Shown: positions 1 to 8,947, counted from the stretch's first letter. The stretch: DNA of 31,321 bases from an uncultured Bacteroidales bacterium (GCA_934700615.1 CAKUXR010000031.1:1-31321); one strand, 5' to 3'. The notes: a model not told the origin generated them from the letters alone. Program-made: numbers and translations.

Positions 1-619
1 GTCTTAATCCTTGTTGTTGTGGAAGATGGTCTCAGAGGCGAAAGGATTAGGCAGATACAAGCGACCGCGCTGAAGTCTTAATCCTTGTTGTTGTGGAAGA
101 TGGTCTCAGAGAGTGTTACTGATAGAGTTCAGTCACTGCTTGACAAAGTCTTAATCCTTGTTGTTGTGGAAGATGGTCTCAGAGGTAAAGTCTGGAGATG
201 AGTATACTGAAGGTGAAGCGTCTTAATCCTTGTTGTTGTGGAAGATGGTCTCAGAGAGAACCATGTAGCACCAGAGAGAGAGACCAGCAGTAGTCTTAAT
301 CCTTGTTGTTGTGGAAGATGGTCTCAGAGTTGTATGCAGTAGTCATGCTGGACACAGGCTATGTGGTCTTAATCCTTGTTGTTGTGGAAGATGGTCTCAG
401 AGAATATTGATTCACTACAGGCAAGACTTAACTACTATAGTCTTAATCCTTGTTGTTGTGGAAGATGGTCTCAGAGAAGATGATGCTTCTTGAGATCTTG
501 AAAGAAGCAAGTCTTAATCCTTGTTGTTGTGGAAGATGGTCTCAGAGATATCCACTCGTAGCTGGTGAGACTTTTGTCGCTCGTCTTAATCCTTGTTGTT
601 GTGGAAGATGGTCTCAGAG
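1..619 (-). CRISPR. Type III CRISPR array, nine repeats visible, left end outside the window
   Basis: Nine identical 37-bp repeats start at 1, 75, 148, 220, 293, 366, 440, 511 and 583, separated by eight unique spacers of 34-37 bp. The window begins exactly on a repeat, so the array probably continues to the left. I assign transcription to the minus strand: read that way the repeat ends in GGATTAAGAC, which resembles the ATTGAAAC-type end that becomes the crRNA 5' handle in type I and III systems, and the AT-rich leader with a promoter lies on the right. The newest spacer would then be 548-582. Spacer 477-510 contains a 7-bp dyad (GCTTCTT at 485-491, AAGAAGC at 502-508). Short reading frames across the array are artefacts of the repeat. 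Confidence 0.98.
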
Positions 620-795
620 AGCAAAAAATGCAATGTGATGACCATTAGACCGTTAGGTGTCGAAAAACGAAGAAAAATCATTTTTTTACTAAAAAATGTA
701 CCTCAATAACTTCTGAAACCCAGACTTTTCAAATAACTTTCTTTTCGCAAAGTTAGAGAAAACTCATATATAAACAAAATGTCAAAGAACTTTAT
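620..795 (-). other. CRISPR leader
   Basis: This AT-rich, non-coding stretch lies between the last repeat and the terminator of the cas10 operon. It holds A and T runs (for example around 673-695) and the promoter at 748-778. With a start about 7 nt past the -7 box, near 741, the leader RNA ahead of the first repeat would be about 120 nt. New spacers are expected to enter at its left edge, next to the repeat at 583-619. Confidence 0.75.
748..778 (-). promoter_or_regulatory. Bacteroidetes-type promoter for the CRISPR array
   Basis: On the minus strand there is TTTG (775-778), a 19-bp gap, then TAACTTTG (748-755). This matches the Bacteroidetes -33/-7 consensus TTTG-N19-TAnnTTTG exactly. It points into the leader and array, so the array can be expressed independently of the cas operon. 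Confidence 0.8.
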
Positions 796-829
796 GCATA
801 GGGAAATCATCGAAAACCATTCCCTGTGC
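796..829 (-). terminator. Putative terminator between the cas10 operon and the CRISPR leader
   Basis: The arms GCATAGGGAA (796-805) and TTCCCTGTGC (820-829) form a 10-bp stem with one imperfect pair and a 14-nt loop, starting about 10 nt past the stop codon of the 840-3413 gene. On the minus strand it is followed by a T-rich stretch within about 25 nt. Its place between an operon end and a fresh promoter supports a terminator. Confidence 0.55.
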
Positions 830-839
830 TATATTTGTT

Positions 840-3413
840 CTATTGCTGCGTAAGAGTATCTATAAGTTGTGTTGTCCAGATATCCCCAAGGTACCCAATC
901 AAAGCATTATTTATGTTATTAGTGGACCAGCAGCCTCTCTTTGGATGTTTCTCGCGCTCATTGATACTTGGATAGATTTCAATTATATTTTTGCTAATAA
1001 GTGCCTTGTCAGAATCAGTCAAGGCACCATTGTCCCGGATGTATCTGTCAATCCTTCCAATATAAGCATTTAGTGTGCCTTTAAAAGGACTGTTAGGAAG
1101 GAATGGCAATATGCCGTTTCCATAGTTGCGAATCTTCTGTATCAAGGTGTTACATCTACTTATGAGCTCCATGAACTCTATAGCGTGGTTAGGATATCTT
1201 TGCGATAATTCTGTGAATGAAGTTATATGCTGCTCCATTCTGTTTATGAGGTTATTTTTGTCCTCGTCGTTTAAGTGACCAGAGAGTGCATTTACACTAT
1301 TTTCAGTCTTGTTGAAAGCATGGATAACCTCATCACGAGATATGCTGTAATCATTTTCTCGTGTTCTATCGATTTGATCCTGATACTGATCTGCAAGATT
1401 TCGGATTTCACCATTTATATCGCACTTCATCTCAGAAATAATCTTTTCCGCTTTACAGAAATCACGATTTGTAATCAGATGTGGTACTCTGACGGTGTAA
1501 GTCTCTATAATATCGATTCGGGCTAGGCTCTGACTATCTTCTTCTTCAATATCATTGTCGATATCCTGTTTGAATAATCTATTTGTGTCAGGTTGCTCCG
1601 TAATGTGTAGCACTCTGTTGTCTAGAATACTGCTAAAAGTAGGTAAGTTCTCTTTCTTCTCTGACTTGTTCAAAACGAATTCATTCTCGTTTCGATTTAT
1701 AGACATACGCATGTACGAGAAATTATTGTTATTGATGTTTGCATCTATACCTCTTGCCATAGCGCATAACTCGCGGATGGAATTTGAGTTTTCCCATCCT
1801 GTGCCAATATTCTCTGTCATCACATCTTTAAATTTATTAAAGTAGTAATCAGTTTCCTGTTGAGTCGGATCATCAGTCTTGGCGAAAATGTCTTTTATGG
1901 AAATAACTGAAAGTTTATCAATGCTGATCTTTGCTTTACCATATCCAAGCGGTTTTGCTTCACCGATAGAATGGCAGCAGTCCGGGTGTCCATTGAATGT
2001 CAATGCTGCAATCAACGCACCAAGTTCACACTCCTTGAGATTATGGAATGTGATACGGCTTTTAAATGACGTGCCCTGATCAAGTGGTATAAATTTACAT
2101 GTCTGAGCGTCGGTACCTTCATTTGGTGGAAGGAGGGTTGTTCGTACAGGATATCGTTTCCTTCCTTTGATTTGTGCATTGGCGTCATTCCAAGTGCCGC
2201 TACTTGCATATAGAGGCCCATAGGACGGCTTAGGACTGCCTAATACGGTTGTAACAATGTTACATTTATTAGGCGTGCCGCATGCAAAGGCATGGGAAAT
2301 GTTAACTCGACCCTTCAACTGTTTTAAAGATTCTTTTGCGGTTCCGAAAATACATTCGGCAAGGTCTTTTCTTCTATTGCTTTGTAATTCAATAGGGATA
2401 GCGCCTTTTATGAAGTTTGCTGTCGGAAAACGGAACATGTATGCGAGTCCGATTGCATCAATAGGACCATCATCGCCATTTCTTCTCATGAAAAAAACAG
2501 GAACGCGTTTACCTTCGTTTAAGTATCGCTTCCAAATGTTTTTATAGTCATAATTGTTTTTGTGAATCGTTATAAAATCATCAATGATTTGTGATTCTAC
2601 CTTCTCATTCTCATTAGTGTTTGATTCGAAAAATACAAATTCGTAATATTTTCCTCTCCTGCTTTCTGGATCTCTTTTACTTGGTTGCCCAGTTACTACA
2701 ATGCATCCTTTCTTTCCAGTTGAGCTAAAATCTGCAATAATCCTGTTGTAATTATCTGGCACCGTAGAAAAAGTTCCGGATAAACGTTTTTCAATATCTT
2801 GGTTTTCTAAACAGATGTTCAAAATATTCTCGTATTTATTGTATGCGGAGCGTAATTTTTCCTCATCGTCATTATCTGCATATTGTCTGTTTAGTGCAAG
2901 ATTTTGTCCGAATGCGGCCAATGCTGTGCCGTAATGCTCGTCGATTATCTCCGGCGCTATTCGACCTGGGGTTCCGCAATCATTGATAAGATATTCTTCC
3001 GAACCATCTTCGGCAAGCCGTTTATATAGCCAGCCACAATGAACGTTTTGTATTTTTTGTCTATAAAATCTTCCTTCAGGATTGTTGCTAAGATCCCTGA
3101 GGCCAAATCGTGCGTCCTGCACCTGTGTCATTTTTCCGAAACTGAGAATTTCGAGTACATTACGAATCTCTCCCTTGATGGACGTGCCAGGGATAAAATA
3201 TTGTCCATTAGGTGTTTGACTGAATTTCGTGTCGGGATCCTTTCTGTCAGTATAACCATTCCTGACGAATATAGGTGTCTTAGCCTCAATAGTATATTCG
3301 ATGCTACCGCTCACTCCATCTTCAAATGGAATGTCCTGTGAAATGTGATTGGCCCATGATGGGTAGAATGCTATATTCTCGAGGGGAACAAAGTTATATG
3401 GTGCTTTAATCAT
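840..3413 (-). CDS. TIGR03986-like type III CRISPR RAMP protein with a long C-terminal helical extension
   Basis: This is a large (857 aa) Repeat-Associated Mysterious Protein subunit of the type III effector complex. The N-terminus (APYNFVPL, then an IPF-EDGVSGS stretch) matches my memory of the TIGR03986 family. RAMP hallmarks are the IPGTSIKGEIR motif at residues 74-84 and a glycine-rich segment SIGEAKPLGYGKAKI near residue 480-494. From about residue 600 an acidic linker (IEEEDSQS) leads into roughly 250 mostly helical residues that I do not recognise and that make the protein longer than I would expect for the family. It is the last gene of the minus-strand operon, and its ATG overlaps the preceding gene by 8 nt. 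It probably caps or lines the crRNA-target duplex. No separate Cas11 subunit is apparent in the operon, so the helical tail could stand in for one (inference). Confidence 0.82.
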   Translation of the reverse strand: MIKAPYNFVPLENIAFYPSWANHISQDIPFEDGVSGSIEYTIEAKTPIFVRNGYTDRKDPDTKFSQTPNGQYFIPGTSIKGEIRNVLEILSFGKMTQVQDARFGLRDLSNNPEGRFYRQKIQNVHCGWLYKRLAEDGSEEYLINDCGTPGRIAPEIIDEHYGTALAAFGQNLALNRQYADNDDEEKLRSAYNKYENILNICLENQDIEKRLSGTFSTVPDNYNRIIADFSSTGKKGCIVVTGQPSKRDPESRRGKYYEFVFFESNTNENEKVESQIIDDFITIHKNNYDYKNIWKRYLNEGKRVPVFFMRRNGDDGPIDAIGLAYMFRFPTANFIKGAIPIELQSNRRKDLAECIFGTAKESLKQLKGRVNISHAFACGTPNKCNIVTTVLGSPKPSYGPLYASSGTWNDANAQIKGRKRYPVRTTLLPPNEGTDAQTCKFIPLDQGTSFKSRITFHNLKECELGALIAALTFNGHPDCCHSIGEAKPLGYGKAKISIDKLSVISIKDIFAKTDDPTQQETDYYFNKFKDVMTENIGTGWENSNSIRELCAMARGIDANINNNNFSYMRMSINRNENEFVLNKSEKKENLPTFSSILDNRVLHITEQPDTNRLFKQDIDNDIEEEDSQSLARIDIIETYTVRVPHLITNRDFCKAEKIISEMKCDINGEIRNLADQYQDQIDRTRENDYSISRDEVIHAFNKTENSVNALSGHLNDEDKNNLINRMEQHITSFTELSQRYPNHAIEFMELISRCNTLIQKIRNYGNGILPFLPNSPFKGTLNAYIGRIDRYIRDNGALTDSDKALISKNIIEIYPSINEREKHPKRGCWSTNNINNALIGYLGDIWTTQLIDTLTQQ

Positions 3414-3843
3414 GATTGCCTCCTTTTATTTTGGTGCCGAAGCCCTTGAATACCAGTCCAGTCGGACGCAGGGTTTTCCAATTGTCATTGATGTTATCTT
3501 TTACTGTTTTCCAGACGCGAATGAAGTTCAGTGGCTGGGATAGATTAAGTCTGCTGTTGGCAATATATTGTTCCTCTCCACCCTCTGTCATAACTGCTGA
3601 ATCCGGTGAAACGAATCTATGCGCACTTAAATCATACGTCTTTACAACATATTCTCCGTCAATGAATTTGATGCTTATAGACTTCTTCTCCTCATCCGAG
3701 TAAAGCTGTCCCTCAATGATGAATGGATTATCCTTTTCATCCAAAAGGAGTTCGACAGGCTCATTATTGTATGTCTCAGGCTCTGTCTGGTCACTATACC
3801 AGAGATAGCCCTGTGCATTTCTCAATTGAATATTTATACTCAT
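3406..3843 (-). CDS. TIGR04423-like small type III CRISPR-associated protein
   Basis: A 145-aa protein starting SINIQLRNAQGYLWYSDQTEP. The 'GYLWYSD' start, the 'PFIIEGQLYSDEEKKSISI' segment and the ending 'LVFKGFGTK' fit my recollection of the TIGR04423 family found in Bacteroidetes type III loci. It lies between two RAMP genes with overlaps on both sides (ATGA upstream, 8 nt downstream), so it is almost certainly translated with the effector complex. Predicted structure looks mainly beta, so it is an unlikely Cas11 small subunit. It may instead parallel Csx19 of type III-D. Its molecular role is unknown. Confidence 0.72.
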   Translation of the reverse strand: MSINIQLRNAQGYLWYSDQTEPETYNNEPVELLLDEKDNPFIIEGQLYSDEEKKSISIKFIDGEYVVKTYDLSAHRFVSPDSAVMTEGGEEQYIANSRLNLSQPLNFIRVWKTVKDNINDNWKTLRPTGLVFKGFGTKIKGGNHD

Positions 3844-5222
3844 AGCGTTTGTCCGTTTTTAATAATTGAACACTTGAATGTGCCATGACCGCGTCCGCTT
3901 CCTCCTCCGAAGGTCAATGTACCTAAATCAATATCCTTGAGCGCTCTTTCAAGACATTCTAAAGCATCAGCTAGGCCTTCTTCTCCGGTATCCTTTACCA
4001 TAATTGTGGTTTTGAGCTTCAGGTCTCTACCATCGATTACCTTCTCCGAGAAGAGAGCTCCATCGATGGCTCCTCCCGTGAATCTGTCGATGCTGACGTG
4101 GTTGAACACTTTTTCTTTTTTTTCGTTCTTTTCTACGAATAAATCGTTGAAAATGCATATTCCGCGTCGTAAGTCTTCTTTATCTTTCTGGTATCCGAAA
4201 AGCTGCCCAACGGCTTTGTTCATTCCTCCCGAATAATCATCAAATTCTTCTGCAGGAATCTGCATTGCATATTTGCCCTCTTTAAGGTTGCTATAAAATG
4301 CAACTCTATGAGCGATGGCTCCTTTCAATGATGTCGCAGGAATCAAGTATTTTTCCTTGAAAGTACCTTCGTTTTGGCCGTTCCATTCTATGCACTCTTC
4401 CCGTACTTGAATATCATCTACTACCTTGTCCCCAAATCCTGCTCCGAAGGAAAAGAAATCGTTAGGTTTCAATGTCAGTTCATATGTTATCCATCTTTCA
4501 TCTGTTGAGGACTTTTTGAATGACGCCCAGTCTGCATAATTTGAGGATAGGTTTGAGGAATAGTTCAGGTACTTGTCCAAATCGCATTTATTGCTCAATG
4601 TAAGTGTCCTCTTCTTGATTTCATGGACTTTCATCTTGCCGAAACCATTTCGCGCTCCTCCGCCGATTCTTAAGGTCGCGGAATATAATGAGGAAAGAAC
4701 CTCGTCGAAAAATGAACTTGCGGAGTCGATGTCGCCGGATTTGGCAACCATTTCTATATCAAAGGCGAATCGGCATCCCTTGTAGATGACCTCTTCGTCG
4801 AACTTGCCGGCTTTCTTTGCAACACCCTTGTCCGTTAAACAGACGTGATTTCGTTTGGGAAGGCGTTTAAATTTTTTCGAAAAGTCAGTATCAGATAGGT
4901 TGGATATCCCGTCAATGACATTGCCTTTTAAGTCAATGATTTTTCCTTCACTGAAAATGATGTCTGAGCCTTTGGAATCATTGTCATTTTCCTTAGAGGT
5001 GCTTTTGACACCGAAGAAAGATCCCTTTGTCTTTTCGTCCAAAGCATGGCTGAGAATACCTGCTATACTTGTTCCAGGTATATATGGGAATCCATTGATG
5101 TCCTTTAGAATTGCTGCGTCAGTAAGCATCGTCTTTTTTCCGGAACCTATGACCAATGGAGTTTCAGCTTCGAGTACGACATGTGCCTGAAGCCGAGTGT
5201 CGTATATTGTTGTGTTTGACAT
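3840..5222 (-). CDS. Double-domain Cas7-like (Csm3-type) RAMP protein
   Basis: A 460-aa protein with two Cas7 folds in tandem. Domain 1 (about 1-205) has the Csm3-like pattern GSGKKTMLTDAAILKD followed by GFPYIPGTSIAGIL, and a glycine-rich loop IGGGARNGFGKMK (186-198). The Asp in LTDAAI (D35) sits where Csm3 carries its target-RNA-cleaving Asp. Domain 2 (about 245-460) has IPATSLKGAI (294-303) and ends in a second glycine-rich loop, FGGGSGRGHGTFK. I start at the ATG at 5222, 2 nt after the upstream stop; an in-frame TTG two codons earlier would overlap that stop. A fusion of two Cas7 units fixes part of the backbone stoichiometry of the complex. The assignment to Cas7 is firm, the exact subfamily less so. 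Confidence 0.85.
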   Translation of the reverse strand: MSNTTIYDTRLQAHVVLEAETPLVIGSGKKTMLTDAAILKDINGFPYIPGTSIAGILSHALDEKTKGSFFGVKSTSKENDNDSKGSDIIFSEGKIIDLKGNVIDGISNLSDTDFSKKFKRLPKRNHVCLTDKGVAKKAGKFDEEVIYKGCRFAFDIEMVAKSGDIDSASSFFDEVLSSLYSATLRIGGGARNGFGKMKVHEIKKRTLTLSNKCDLDKYLNYSSNLSSNYADWASFKKSSTDERWITYELTLKPNDFFSFGAGFGDKVVDDIQVREECIEWNGQNEGTFKEKYLIPATSLKGAIAHRVAFYSNLKEGKYAMQIPAEEFDDYSGGMNKAVGQLFGYQKDKEDLRRGICIFNDLFVEKNEKKEKVFNHVSIDRFTGGAIDGALFSEKVIDGRDLKLKTTIMVKDTGEEGLADALECLERALKDIDLGTLTFGGGSGRGHGTFKCSIIKNGQTL

Positions 5223-5224
5223 AA

Positions 5225-6670
5225 TCAATTCTGTTTACATTTTTTAGCCATTTCTGCCGAAAGATTTATCATGATATATCTCCAGTTGGCGTCATTGACC
5301 TTTTCATTCTCTATCTGGGTGTACAGCTCTTGTTTCTTGAACTCCCATTTATCTTTTGCTACACCCTTATCAAGATAATTATATAAGTCATTCTTGAATG
5401 ATGTAAAATCAGACGAGTTTTCCGCAAGATTTCTTATATATCCCCACTGAGAAGCGAACTGCTCTCCGTTTTTCTTGAATGTCCGCAACAGCTTGCCAAC
5501 CATATCATTGACAATCTTGTAATTCTCATTCTGATGGTCTGATAGCATACGTGATTTCAGTACTTGTAACAAACAAGTATTTAATGAATTAGCGGGTATA
5601 AATATATCTTCGCTCCTTGTGCCTTTGTCCGCTTCGCTCTTGGTGAACGTTATAGGAACTCTTCCATCTTCATCGCTATCCAGGAAGGCTGGATTGTATA
5701 TCACTTTCCCGAAACCCTCGCATTGATAGGCCCCGATATATCTGGAGTCGGAAGGGGAGTGTGTCCCTTCCTTCAGTTTTACTACGAATACACTGCCTTT
5801 CTCTATTCCGCATCTGTCAGTGTCCGGATTTTGTCGTTTTGCATTCCATGGCGCATACTGGAATGTCCTGAGCTGAGACTTTTCCCAGTCAATTTCTGCG
5901 CCAGATTCAAATCCGAGGTCTTCGGCTGTCGGTTGGAAAGTAGGCATGCCTGAATCTTTGTCAATGAAGATTAGACGGCCATCGGCATAAACTGTGGCGA
6001 AATCTCCCGTTCCTACGTTTCTGGAATTGAAAGTAACAATTTTTTCATCTGCTGCGATGTTTACCAGTCCATACTGTGATGTCTTGGAATGACCAATGTG
6101 TCTTTTACCTATTAGCGCTTCATTGATGGCTTTCTCAAGTTTCTCGAGACTGTCATTGTCAATCTCCACTTCGAAGCCGAGTTCAAGCCCTTTGCGAAGG
6201 GATTCATATGAATACATCTGCTCATCCTTTGACCTGCGCTTGTCTCTGTCATACGCGGACTTTATTGCAACGGATTTGTCTGTTTTGATTTCTAGGGCAG
6301 AATCATTGTCAAAGGTGTAGAATCCGCTTCTGCACTGCTTCGGCTGAGCGTCACCTGGATTCCAGTTGTACATGATATATGCTCCATCGTCGAAAAGATT
6401 TTCTCCTTTTTTATAATAATAGACAGCAGGAATTCTTAACGAACGAATGTTGCCGGACAATGGATGTGCGTCACCGAATCTGACGTGGCCGCTGTGAAAC
6501 ATCTCCAGAGACTCTTCTTGAGAGAGTGTGCCATATAATTTGGATGCGGCGATTCCCAGAAATGCATTTCCCGGGATGAAGTCAAGTGTTCCTTGTTGTG
6601 TCTTGGTGCCGGCATTCTGTGTCAGAATTATATCTGATAATAGAGTGCATTTATATTTTAATGTCTTCAT
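5225..6670 (-). CDS. Cas5-like subunit of the type III complex (Csx10/Csm4 group)
   Basis: A 481-aa RAMP protein. The N-terminal strand 'KYKCTLLSDIILTQNAGTK' followed by 'FIPGNAFLGIAASKLYG' is the usual RAMP start, and 'YQCEGFGKVIYNP' near residue 315 is its glycine-rich loop. The C-terminal 120 residues are helical and include 'FASQWGYIRNLAE', which resembles the SQWGxLR stretch I associate with Csx10 of type III-D. Cas5 proteins bind the 5' handle of the crRNA and contact Cas10. It lies 2 nt after the Csm3-like gene in the same operon. Csm4 or Cmr3 are alternatives; the RAMP class is safe, the subtype is not. Confidence 0.7.
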   Translation of the reverse strand: MKTLKYKCTLLSDIILTQNAGTKTQQGTLDFIPGNAFLGIAASKLYGTLSQEESLEMFHSGHVRFGDAHPLSGNIRSLRIPAVYYYKKGENLFDDGAYIMYNWNPGDAQPKQCRSGFYTFDNDSALEIKTDKSVAIKSAYDRDKRRSKDEQMYSYESLRKGLELGFEVEIDNDSLEKLEKAINEALIGKRHIGHSKTSQYGLVNIAADEKIVTFNSRNVGTGDFATVYADGRLIFIDKDSGMPTFQPTAEDLGFESGAEIDWEKSQLRTFQYAPWNAKRQNPDTDRCGIEKGSVFVVKLKEGTHSPSDSRYIGAYQCEGFGKVIYNPAFLDSDEDGRVPITFTKSEADKGTRSEDIFIPANSLNTCLLQVLKSRMLSDHQNENYKIVNDMVGKLLRTFKKNGEQFASQWGYIRNLAENSSDFTSFKNDLYNYLDKGVAKDKWEFKKQELYTQIENEKVNDANWRYIMINLSAEMAKKCKQN

Positions 6671-6672
6671 AG

Positions 6673-7242
6673 TCAGATGGATTTAATGGTGAACTTGCAT
6701 CTGCCGAGACCTCGATTCCTGTTTTCGCCCAGGCGTTTTATGAATGCGAGGCTATCCTCAAACAGTTTCTTGGTCTTATCATCTTCATCAGGAATGTTAA
6801 GAATATGTCCTTCTAAAGTGCAAGGAAGTGTGACCTGTGTTTTTCTGAGGCTATGATTGATGGCAATTCCGTTATCACCGATAGCTGTGGAGGCGACAGC
6901 TTCAAACAGATAATTCTGTGCATTTGCATTGATAATGGCATCGTAGTCGGTGGCCGGTAATTCTGCATTTGAGAAGAACGCCTTGCCAATCTGTGGGATT
7001 TCCGCTGTTTCGCTTCTCTTGCCAAAAATATTGTCAATGATTTTCTGTGAAGGGTATTCGTCCGGAGCAAGGCAGGTCAATGTTTCGGCAGCTTCTCTGA
7101 TAAGTCCTTTGATAGTTTTACCTGGCACGAAAGGCATTCCTTTGGCGTCTTTTATGACCAATGAATCGACATCGGCTCCGGCTGAAAGTCCGGATCCGCA
7201 GTGCCAATATGAGAAGAACTCGATTGTGTATGTAATATCCAT
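6673..7242 (-). CDS. Csm3-like Cas7 backbone subunit
   Basis: A compact 189-aa RAMP. It shows the classic Csm3 pattern: GSGLSAGADVDSLVIKD, then GMPFVPGKTIKGLIREAAE, and a C-terminal glycine-rich loop NRNRGLGRCKF. D26 in ADVDS aligns by eye with the Csm3 catalytic Asp that cuts target RNA every 6 nt, so target slicing is probably retained. The lone-domain size suits the repeated backbone unit. It is the second gene of the operon, 9 nt after cas10 and 2 nt before the Cas5-like gene. Confidence 0.85.
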   Translation of the reverse strand: MDITYTIEFFSYWHCGSGLSAGADVDSLVIKDAKGMPFVPGKTIKGLIREAAETLTCLAPDEYPSQKIIDNIFGKRSETAEIPQIGKAFFSNAELPATDYDAIINANAQNYLFEAVASTAIGDNGIAINHSLRKTQVTLPCTLEGHILNIPDEDDKTKKLFEDSLAFIKRLGENRNRGLGRCKFTIKSI

Positions 7243-7251
7243 AGTTCGGAG

Positions 7252-8742
7252 TTATTTCGTTTGCTGGTAGATTATAGAATGCAATAACAAAACATCATAT
7301 GCGGGATAAATGTTGTGCATAGAACCTTTCTGGTCTGTGAAGGTGCGCCAAGAAGTCAGAGTCTCAGCTTCGTGTTTCATCGAAGTATTGACTTCTTTAA
7401 TCCTGTCGAGAATCTGATTTGCTTTTCCGAGTCCATTTGGCTCCATCATTGCTGAGAGCCACTGTCTGATGTCTGATTTTAAAGCATTTCCATCCTTACT
7501 GTCAAGATTATTCGCCCTTTCACTCAGGTAGGCTATTGTCCATCTGTCAGGAGTATCATTCAGATAATATGCGCCATATCTGAATGAATGTCCTTCAGGT
7601 GTGGTGAGTTCACGTTTCGTTATATCTTCATAGGACTCTACGAAACTGTCTTGAACTTTATGGAACATTATGCATGAGTTCTCACGATTGGAGTCTTTCT
7701 TTGCGGCTGCGCATAATTCTTCGGCCAGATTGTATGCATAGTAGTAAGGGAATGATGATTTTACGTATGCAATGCCGGCGCAGGCTGTCAGACCATTCTT
7801 GAGAACTGCATATTTCTTTGCGAGCACTTCGAAATTCTCTTTGGTGAATTCTTCAAAGGCCTTAAGATAGTTCTGAATAAAAGTCATTGCCAAACTGCCT
7901 CTTATTATGACGGTGAGGTCATCGCCACCCAAAACGACTGGTCTGAAAGGAAGATCTGTCCCATTCTTGATGGCATTTTTGAAGACTATGCCAGCCGCAG
8001 ATTTCGCTGCATCGATAGTCGATTGATTTAGCAATGAAGAAAACGTATGGAAATCTCTACCAGACGGGTCGTTTTCACTGATGGCCCTGACAATTTGCCC
8101 AAGTCCATTGCCATCTGCGTGTATGACAGCAATCCAATCATTGGCGTCTGTGAAACTATCTACACGGTTGGTGATCTGGACCATATCTGGCATTTCTTCT
8201 CCTATGGCTTTCTTTAGCAGAGAATATGTGTCTGCGGCCTTGCGCTTGCGGAATGTTCCTTCGTCGCAATAGTCTTCCGGATTGCTCATATGATATTTTT
8301 CCGGCAGGCCTGTTTCACGAGAGCGTTGTATGCCCATAAGCCCTAATGTAATAGGCTGCATTGGCATGTTCCTTTCTTTGCGGAGGCGGATTTCTAATTC
8401 GTGAAGTGCGTCAGACAGATTAAGACCATCTCGAATCTCTATTACTGCCTGACTGATGGTTATTCCGGGAGCTGCTTCCAGAACTTGTTTTGGAAAATCT
8501 CTGAAGACTTCTTTACACTTGTCCTCATTGTCAAATATGTATTTGATATTGCCGGCAGCATTGATAATGGCATTTTCATCTTCGTTAAGTTCAGATATGC
8601 TGACTCCTAACTGTTCGGCGAACATCTTGGTGCATATTTCCTCGACAAGTTCGCTGGCTCCGACAATCTCCCTCAGGGTGTTCGTCTGAAAGATGAAGCT
8701 CTGTATTCCCTGAACAGCAGCTCCGTAGAGAAATTTACTCAT
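7252..8742 (-). CDS. cas10: Cas10, HD-less type III signalling subunit
   Basis: First gene of the interference operon (496 aa from the ATG at 8742; a GTG two codons earlier is a weaker choice). The start 'SKFLYGAAVQGIQSFIFQTN..REIVGASELVEEI' is the first Palm domain of Cmr2/Cas10. The second Palm carries 'AVIHADGNGLG' (Asp about 210) and the intact GGDD at 272-275 (RPVVLGGDDLTVII), the catalytic site of cyclic oligoadenylate or related messenger synthesis. There is no N-terminal HD nuclease domain, and only one cysteine in the region where many Cas10 proteins have a zinc finger. The complex should therefore have no DNase of its own in this subunit, and defence would depend on the CARF effectors encoded divergently at 9626-12390. 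Confidence 0.92.
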   Translation of the reverse strand: MSKFLYGAAVQGIQSFIFQTNTLREIVGASELVEEICTKMFAEQLGVSISELNEDENAIINAAGNIKYIFDNEDKCKEVFRDFPKQVLEAAPGITISQAVIEIRDGLNLSDALHELEIRLRKERNMPMQPITLGLMGIQRSRETGLPEKYHMSNPEDYCDEGTFRKRKAADTYSLLKKAIGEEMPDMVQITNRVDSFTDANDWIAVIHADGNGLGQIVRAISENDPSGRDFHTFSSLLNQSTIDAAKSAAGIVFKNAIKNGTDLPFRPVVLGGDDLTVIIRGSLAMTFIQNYLKAFEEFTKENFEVLAKKYAVLKNGLTACAGIAYVKSSFPYYYAYNLAEELCAAAKKDSNRENSCIMFHKVQDSFVESYEDITKRELTTPEGHSFRYGAYYLNDTPDRWTIAYLSERANNLDSKDGNALKSDIRQWLSAMMEPNGLGKANQILDRIKEVNTSMKHEAETLTSWRTFTDQKGSMHNIYPAYDVLLLHSIIYQQTK

Positions 8743-8758
8743 AGTCACTAATTTACGT

Positions 8759-8785
8759 TTAATCTGGGGGATAATGCCCCATTAA
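8759..8785. other. Inverted repeat in the cas10 5' leader
   Basis: TGGGG (8765-8769) and CCCCA (8777-8781) flank a 7-nt loop, extended by TTAA on both sides with a 2-nt bulge. On the minus strand it starts within a few nucleotides of the predicted cas10 transcription start, so it could be a 5' mRNA hairpin or a protein-binding dyad between the two divergent operons. Confidence 0.45.
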
Positions 8786-8792
8786 TTTTTTC

Positions 8793-8823
8793 CAAATTTA
8801 TCTGAAAAAGAACAAATAATCAA
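8793..8823 (-). promoter_or_regulatory. Probable promoter of the cas10 interference operon
   Basis: On the minus strand TAAATTTG (8793-8800) fits the TAnnTTTG -7 box. A TTG (8821-8823) lies 20 bp upstream of it as a partial -33 element. The start would be near 8786, giving a 5' leader of about 45 nt. The -7 match is full, the -33 match partial. Confidence 0.55.
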
Positions 8824-8919
8824 TAATGTATGGGCTGAAATTTTAAACGATTTGCAAAATGAACCAAATATGAACTAAAAATAATCGCGAACGAGGATTT
8901 TTTCATAGAAAAAAATTAA

Positions 8920-8927
8920 TAAATTTG
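8920..8927 (+). promoter_or_regulatory. Probable -7 box for the cas6-effector-adaptation operon
   Basis: TAAATTTG matches TAnnTTTG and lies 20 nt before the cas6 ATG. The -33 region (around 8897-8900) is only a T run, so the promoter may be weak or need an activator. It is divergent from the cas10 promoter. Confidence 0.5.
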
Positions 8928-8947
8928 GGAGAAAATAAACTGGAACT

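Noticed and set aside
477..510. Spacer with an inverted repeat
   Set aside because: A 7-bp dyad in one spacer most likely reflects a structured site in the unknown target; nothing in this window supports more.
311..638. Two short open frames over the CRISPR repeats
   Set aside because: They encode the repeat itself again and again (the same peptide at each repeat) and are artefacts of the array.
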